A stretch of 38,282 bases of DNA from Myxococcota bacterium. GTDB taxonomy: Bacteria > Myxococcota_A > Bradymonadia > UBA7976 > UBA1532. The stretch is from positions 1-38,282 of the forward strand of contig JAHJCH010000073.1 of assembly GCA_018813065.1 (NCBI GenBank), read 5' to 3'. The notes beneath the pieces are model-generated. The model was not told the origin of the DNA. It did not search any database and was given only the letters and a program-made list of their open reading frames with translations. A program made the position numbers and the translations under genes. Of this stretch, positions 34,581 through 38,282 are shown in pieces. Within the stretch, counting starts at the first letter, position 1. Every line of letters starts with the position of its first letter.

Positions 34581-35986
34581 GCGCGGCGACGGCGCGTCAG
34601 GCCCATCAACAAGGGCAGCAGGAGCCACAGCCCGCCGCCTCCAGCGCCGGGGATCACCGCGCAGCCCGCGCTGTCCTCCTCCGCCTCCACGTCGCTGTTG
34701 GCGCCGCCGCTGACGCCGCCATCCGCGCCGCCCTCGATCTCGCCGCCCTCGATGTTGTCTTGAGGGTCATCGCTGGGGTCATCGCTGGGGTCATCGCTGG
34801 GGTCATCGCTGGGGTCATCATTGGGCTCTTGCGGCTCTTGCGTCGGGTCCTCGATCTCACCGCCGACGTCATCGTCATCGCCGCCCAAGCGCACGCCGCC
34901 CTCCTCGGAGGCCGCCTCAAGGGCCTCGGCGTAGATCTCACAAGCGCTGAACATCTCATCACACTGGTCCGCGTGCGCCTCGACGCAGGCCATCAGCTCG
35001 GTGAACTCCGCGCTGACGCGCTCCTCAACCAAGAAGTAAGAGCAGTAAGAGACGCACTCCTCCAGGGCGGACATGCCGTCCTTGGGCGCGGGCTCTTCAC
35101 CGGGCATGGGGGGCTCAGTGGGATCATCGCCGATGTCGGCCTCTTCACACGCCATCATATCCTCACAGAAGGCGTCACAGGCGGGGTTGGGCTCGATGGT
35201 GGTGGGATCGAAGACGCAGAAGCCGCGGCTCCAGGTACACTCCATCTCCGGCGCATCAACGGGCATCTCTTGACCCTCAGGCATATCAGGGTCTTCGCCC
35301 GCGCCAGCGGAGCCGGTGCTCACGCCCCCTCCCATCATCTCACAGCGCTCATACTCACCACAGTCCGCGTCTGTCTCACAGGTAAACTCGGCGGGCTCAC
35401 AGAAGCACCCCAAGCAAACCATGCCCTCACCACACTCTTCATCGCTACTACAGAAATCTTGAGGCATTTCATCATAGTAGCAATAACCATCAAAGCAGGC
35501 CTCGCTTTCATCACAGTCTGCGTCTGTCTCACACATCATTTCACTGTAATAGCAATAGCCATCAAGGCAGGCTTCGCCTTCATCACAGTCTGCGTCTGTC
35601 TCACACATCATTTCATTGTAGTAGCAATAGCCATCAAAGCAGGCCTCGCCCTCACCGCAGTCATCATCGGTCGCACACTCAGAGGGAATATCCCCCCCAC
35701 TCAAACACACACCATCGAGACAGATATCACCCTCGGCGCATTCGCTGTCGTTACTGCACTGGTAGGGGAACTCACCGCCGTCGAACTCACATTGGCCGTC
35801 CAAGCAGTACATACCCGCTGGGCAGTCCATATCCTCGGCGCAGTCCATGGGATCGACGACCTCATCCATGATGCAGATCGCCTCGATGCAGATTTGCCCA
35901 TCGGGACAATCCGAATCCGCCATGCACATGCTCTGGGCGAGGGTGATTTGAGGGGCCAAGAAGGCCAAGAGGAAGAAGAGACGCAT
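34577..35986 (-). CDS. Cys-repeat secreted protein with MYXO-CTERM-type sorting tail
   Basis: A 469-residue exported protein. The start ATG 35986 is set by GGAGGAG; the TTG at 35998 lies within that site. The signal is MRLFFLLAFLAPQITLAQS. Next come seven complete and one partial units of C-x4-DC-x5-C-xxGxC form (ETDADCDEGEACLDGYCYY and variants, ~20-205), probably small disulfide-bonded or metal-binding loops. A further Cys-rich helical region follows (CDAFCEDMMACEEADIG, ECVSYCSYF, DQCDEMFSACEIYAEALE). Then there is an acidic tether with (DDPS)n, and a C-terminal SAGCAVIPGAGGGG, hydrophobic helix LWLLLPLLMGL and TRRRRA. That last part is the MYXO-CTERM tripartite signal, which directs processing and surface anchoring in Myxococcota. 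The role is unknown; adhesion or predation are guesses. Confidence 0.9.
   Translation of the reverse strand: MRLFFLLAFLAPQITLAQSMCMADSDCPDGQICIEAICIMDEVVDPMDCAEDMDCPAGMYCLDGQCEFDGGEFPYQCSNDSECAEGDICLDGVCLSGGDIPSECATDDDCGEGEACFDGYCYYNEMMCETDADCDEGEACLDGYCYYSEMMCETDADCDESEACFDGYCYYDEMPQDFCSSDEECGEGMVCLGCFCEPAEFTCETDADCGEYERCEMMGGGVSTGSAGAGEDPDMPEGQEMPVDAPEMECTWSRGFCVFDPTTIEPNPACDAFCEDMMACEEADIGDDPTEPPMPGEEPAPKDGMSALEECVSYCSYFLVEERVSAEFTELMACVEAHADQCDEMFSACEIYAEALEAASEEGGVRLGGDDDDVGGEIEDPTQEPQEPNDDPSDDPSDDPSDDPSDDPQDNIEGGEIEGGADGGVSGGANSDVEAEEDSAGCAVIPGAGGGGLWLLLPLLMGLTRRRRA
34766..34813 (-). repeat. In-gene 12-bp tandem repeat encoding DDPS
   Basis: Four direct copies of GTCATCGCTGGG (plus-strand sense), coding DDPS on the minus strand, within the acidic tether of the Cys-repeat protein. 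It probably sets tether length and is prone to slippage. Confidence 0.88.
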
Positions 35987-36098
35987 AGGCTCCTCCAAGG
36001 CTTAAGTGAAAGACCGTCGGATTATGTGGATCGCCCCCTATGAGGCGCAAACTTTCGCCCTGCCTTAAATCAAGCAAGGCCTTAAACCCTTTAATTCA

Positions 36099-36113
36099 TT
36101 GAATTTAAATCAA
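36099..36113. promoter_or_regulatory. Candidate operator, dyad TTGA-ATTTAAA-TCAA
   Basis: A 15-bp dyad in the AT-rich leader upstream of the Cys-repeat gene, about 113 bp before its ATG. It shares 13 central bases with the site at 37836-37850; the outer bases differ but stay complementary (T/A here, G/C there). FNR-like half-sites are recognisable but the spacer is 7 bp. Confidence 0.45.
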
Positions 36114-36158
36114 AAAAGAGATCGCGCGGCGGTGGATGCGGCCGAGGCGGGGGAGGGG

Positions 36159-36692
36159 CTAGGCGTCCGCTGAGGTGCTCAAGTAGCGCGTCAGCGCGTC
36201 GGCGGTCTTTTGAAAATTCGGCTCAATGAGCTGGACCACGAAGCCCTCGATGGTGGGCTGCACCTTCTTGATTAACAATCCGGGCATCAAACCTTTAAGG
36301 TTTAACTCAAGATTCCCAGAGATGTGCATTTCGCAAGAAGAATCGCCCTTCTCTTTATAGGTCGTCGTCCCCTCACATTGGATGCGATCCGTCATAAAGC
36401 TCATCTCAAGGCGCCACTGGCAGATCCACCCCTCGGTGGTCCAATGCGCATGATCTGTCCAAGACATCTTCTTGGGATCGACGAAGGCGCGGGCGGCCTT
36501 AGGGACCTCCGTGTTCGCGGCGGTCCAGAGATTGACCAGCTTCAGCTCACCCTCGCTGATCTCCTCGCGCTTGAGCACCTCGATGCGCGCGATGTTGGGC
36601 ATCAGCGCCGCCAGCTCGGGCATATGATCACGCATCGCCTCAAAGACGCGGCGCCGTGGAAAGCTCACCGTGTTGACAACCGAGAGTTTCAT
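36159..36692 (-). CDS. DUF2505/SRPBCC-like lipid- or ligand-binding protein
   Basis: A 177-residue soluble protein. ATG 36692 is chosen because AAGGAGG (36696-36702) precedes it directly and it gives MKLSVVNTVSFPRRRVFEAM; the frame is open to 36797 but only by chance. The START/Bet v1-type helix-grip pattern is visible. An initial strand is followed by helix VFEAMRDHMPELAALMPNIA, then strands IEVLKREEISEGELKLVNLW, WICQWRLEMSFMTDRIQCEG and MHISGNLELNLKGLMPGLLI. A long C-terminal helix follows (QPTIEGFVVQLIEPNFQKTA). This matches DUF2505-type proteins of the polyketide-cyclase/dehydrase superfamily, whose ligands are unknown. It is divergent from the LPP20-like lipoprotein gene across 54 bp, so the two probably share a regulatory region. 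Confidence 0.83.
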   Translation of the reverse strand: MKLSVVNTVSFPRRRVFEAMRDHMPELAALMPNIARIEVLKREEISEGELKLVNLWTAANTEVPKAARAFVDPKKMSWTDHAHWTTEGWICQWRLEMSFMTDRIQCEGTTTYKEKGDSSCEMHISGNLELNLKGLMPGLLIKKVQPTIEGFVVQLIEPNFQKTADALTRYLSTSADA

Positions 36693-36695
36693 CAG

Positions 36696-36702
36696 CCTCC
36701 TT
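36696..36702 (-). promoter_or_regulatory. Ribosome binding site fixing the DUF2505-like start
   Basis: AAGGAGG on the minus strand, three bases before ATG 36692. It rejects the start at 36797, which would overlap the divergent lipoprotein gene. Confidence 0.8.
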
Positions 36703-36746
36703 TCTTCATCGGGCACCTTCACCCGGCTCGACGCGGAGTTTATATC

Positions 36747-37706
36747 ATGCGCTTGCCTCTCGCGCTCTTTCTGATCATTGGCTGCGCGGGGCCTCAACCC
36801 ACGCCCGCGCGTTGGCCCGCCTCACGCTACTGGGTCGAGGAGGGCTTTGGGCTCAACCCCAAGGAGGCGCGCCAGGACGCTCAGGCGCGGATCGCCGCGC
36901 GTGTGCGCTCTCACATCACCTCTAAGCTGGCCGCTGTTCAAGGCGAAATCAATGGAGAGATCTCAACTTATGTACAGAGAGAAACCGTCGAGCGCGTGGA
37001 GTTCAAGTACGCTGAGTTAATCCAAATCACCTCGATTGACGCGCACCTCGACCAGCTTCGGGCCACGGCGGTTCTGGATAAAGAGGCGGCGCTTGAGCGG
37101 CTGAGCGCTGATTATGAGCGGGCGGCGGCGCCCTTTCGGGCGTCGATCCAAGCCGCGCTGCGCGCGCGTGATCAACCCAGGGTGTTCACCACCCACGCGT
37201 CTCAAGCCCGCGCGCGCTGGCCGGCGCTGCGCAGCGAGGGCTGGGCCCTCGCCAGCTTGGGCGATCGCCGGATGGAAGCAGATCGGCGCCTCTGGGCTGA
37301 CCTTGAAGCGGCGCGGTTCGCGCTCTTGAAGACCCCGATCATGATCAGCGACTTCGACGATCCGCTAGAGGGCGCGACGCGCCGCGCGTTGACCGACGCG
37401 CTTAAGGCGGAGGGGCTGATCACCTCCACGCGCTGCGAGGGGCTGCGTTTAAGCCCAACCGCGGGGGTGCGCTGCGACGAGAGCCCCTTGGGGCCGCGTT
37501 GTCGCCTGCACCTCACCGCCGATCTGCGTGGCTGCCTTGAGGGCGAGGGGCGAGAGGGCCAGCTTGGTGAAGACAACCTCAGCGCGATTCACCCGAAATC
37601 GACTGAGGTCGCCATGTCGTTGCTGCGACAAAAAATGAGCAAGAAATTATTGCGCCATTCTTTAAAAGAATTGCTTAAAACAACACTTCCGGTCGAAGTC
37701 CCTTGA
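36747..37706 (+). CDS. LPP20-like lipoprotein
   Basis: A 319-residue lipoprotein. ATG 36747 is chosen since GGAG lies eight bases upstream and it yields a clean signal MRLPLALFLIIGC (Cys13); the frame is open to 36324 but overlaps the divergent gene. The mature N-terminus RYWVEEGFGLNPKEARQDAQ, then ARIAARVRSHITSKLAAVQG, is the LPP20/FlgT-N pattern (Gly, spaced Ala-Asp-Ala helix, strand with V-S/T). The second half has LLKTPIMISDFDDPLEGATR and two Cys pairs (TRCEGL, VRCDESPLGPRCRLHLTADL). The last ~40 residues are Lys-rich and encoded by more AT-rich DNA. LPP20-like proteins are often outer-membrane lipoproteins of unknown role. It may share a divergent promoter with the DUF2505-like gene. Confidence 0.83.
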   Translation: MRLPLALFLIIGCAGPQPTPARWPASRYWVEEGFGLNPKEARQDAQARIAARVRSHITSKLAAVQGEINGEISTYVQRETVERVEFKYAELIQITSIDAHLDQLRATAVLDKEAALERLSADYERAAAPFRASIQAALRARDQPRVFTTHASQARARWPALRSEGWALASLGDRRMEADRRLWADLEAARFALLKTPIMISDFDDPLEGATRRALTDALKAEGLITSTRCEGLRLSPTAGVRCDESPLGPRCRLHLTADLRGCLEGEGREGQLGEDNLSAIHPKSTEVAMSLLRQKMSKKLLRHSLKELLKTTLPVEVP

Positions 37707-37835
37707 CGGAATAGGGCTTCACGCGCCAATACACCCCCGACACCCTCGGTTCGAGGCCCTCGTTTTCGCAAAAAGTTATCCTGTTTGGCGCTGCTACAGA
37801 ATTAGAAATGCTTGGTTTTATCCATGTTTAACAAA

Positions 37836-37850
37836 GTGAATTTAAATCAC
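37836..37850. promoter_or_regulatory. Candidate operator, dyad GTGA-ATTTAAA-TCAC
   Basis: A 15-bp dyad with one internal mismatch, 79 bp before the ATG of the last gene and 22 bp upstream of its promoter candidate's -35 box. Its 13 central bases are identical to the site at 36099-36113. The position suits an activator. Confidence 0.47.
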
Positions 37851-37871
37851 ACTTAAAAAATGAACGGGCCT

Positions 37872-37900
37872 TTGTTTACACGCGGGCGTTTCGCTATCTT
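37872..37900 (+). promoter_or_regulatory. Promoter candidate for the last exported-protein gene
   Basis: TTGTTT (37872-37877), 17 bp, TATCTT (37895-37900), 28 bp before ATG 37929. The match is weak (3/6 and 4/6), consistent with activator dependence given the dyad just upstream. The 222-bp gap after the lipoprotein gene is AT-rich. Confidence 0.4.
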
Positions 37901-37928
37901 CGTCACGGAATTCTTGGGGGAGTTTCCC

Positions 37929-38282
37929 ATGATATACCGAAGGAGCTTGCTTGCCTTCGCCGCCCTCTTCAGCCTCCCGTTTGGGGCTGGGGCGCAAGAG
38001 CAAGATCAAGTGATGATCGTGCCTTACTCGCAGATCAACCCAGAGCTGCCGCACCCGACCCACTCGGGCGCGCCGGTGACGCTCAAGGGGATCGTGCGAA
38101 ACGCCCAGTGCTCCACCTACACGGTGGCCTGGGACACCAATTTCAACGGCAACTTCAACGATGATTGGTCTCGTTCAGTAAGCCGTAATGGTACGACGTA
38201 CAATGTCCAAGACATTGGGCGTACGTATCAAATCCCTGTGGTTCCGGCAGACACGCTCTTGATTATCAATGTGCGTGTCACG
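37929..38282 (+). CDS. Exported protein of unknown function, 5' part (runs off window)
   Basis: The frame is open from ATG 37929 to the window end (118 codons, no stop). GGGGGAG lies six bases before the ATG. A signal peptide MIYRRSLLAFAALFSLPFGA is followed by GAQEQDQ, with a likely cleavage after AGA (near residue 22). The mature start VMIVPYSQINPELPHPTHSG, then APVTLKGIVRNAQCSTYTVA and WDTNFNGNFNDDWSR, suggests an Ig/PKD-like beta domain, probably the first domain of a large surface protein like others in this window. TNFNGNFNDD looks like a calcium-loop pattern (DxNxDGxxND). Only one Cys is seen so far. No family can be named from the fragment. A dyad operator and promoter candidate lie upstream. 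Confidence 0.83.
   Translation, partial: MIYRRSLLAFAALFSLPFGAGAQEQDQVMIVPYSQINPELPHPTHSGAPVTLKGIVRNAQCSTYTVAWDTNFNGNFNDDWSRSVSRNGTTYNVQDIGRTYQIPVVPADTLLIINVRVT

Noticed and set aside
34514-36043. 509-codon plus-strand frame with VIAGVIAG and repeated hydrophobic units
   Set aside because: It is the antisense of the Cys-repeat and DDPS-coding DNA; the true gene has a signal peptide, ribosome site and sorting tail.
37744-37770. CCTCG-GTT-CGAGG hairpin as terminator of the LPP20-like gene
   Set aside because: Short stem and the only T-stretch (TTTT) lies seven bases after it; too weak to call.

Overview
The window is GC-rich, densely coded DNA from a Gram-negative bacterium. It is most likely a member of the Myxococcota, perhaps Bradymonadia-like. 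The grounds are a C-terminal MYXO-CTERM-type tripartite sorting tail (Cys, hydrophobic helix, Arg cluster), MopE-type CDGLDNDCDG calcium-binding-like repeats, a delta-60 repeat protein, many lipoproteins with acidic low-complexity tethers, and an LptE homologue. The taxonomic call is an inference from gene content. No phage, transposon, CRISPR array or plasmid function was seen.

Layout. (1) Positions 2-3845, plus strand: 3' part of the flotillin-like floA, an unrecognised membrane-anchored protein, lptE and holA, facing rpsT. (2) 4227-12680, minus strand: a thiolase, an acidic DUF1292-like protein, then a run of ArnT-like glycosyltransferase, prepilin peptidase, histidine kinase and vWA lipoprotein. 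(3) 12765-14588: a fused homocysteine methyltransferase/methylenetetrahydrofolate reductase. (4) 14921-20332, plus strand: a small DUF5684-like membrane protein, three tandem phage-tail-collar (Mdp-type) proteins, a Tat-exported NHL beta-propeller protein and a large lipoprotein with MopE and delta-60 repeats. (5) 20381-24344, minus strand: a non-catalytic SUMF1-fold protein, a membrane c-type-haem (Tll0287/DUF3365-like) HAMP protein of unusually low GC, an unknown protein and an NrnA-like DHH phosphoesterase. (6) tRNA-Leu(UAA) with its own promoter and a strong terminator, then an orphan receiver protein. (7) 25115-31170, minus strand: AddA/RecB-like and AddB/RecC-like double-strand-break repair subunits. 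(8) 31343-34580, plus strand: histidine kinase, OmpR-type regulator and murB, all with 4-nt overlapping stops and starts. (9) 34577-38282: a Cys-repeat MYXO-CTERM protein, a DUF2505/SRPBCC-like protein divergent from an LPP20-like lipoprotein, and the start of another exported protein.

How the genes relate. Much of the window serves the envelope: LPS assembly (lptE), peptidoglycan precursor synthesis (murB under an adjacent two-component system), pilin/pseudopilin processing, glycosylation, and many exported repeat proteins. The most system-like accessory unit is the collar triplet with the Tat beta-propeller protein, a tight operon of unknown function. Two almost identical dyads (15 bp, centre ATTTAAA), with compensating outer bases, lie upstream of the two exported-protein genes at the right end and look like operators of one dimeric regulator. 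A CRP-like dyad lies in front of the haem-sensor gene.
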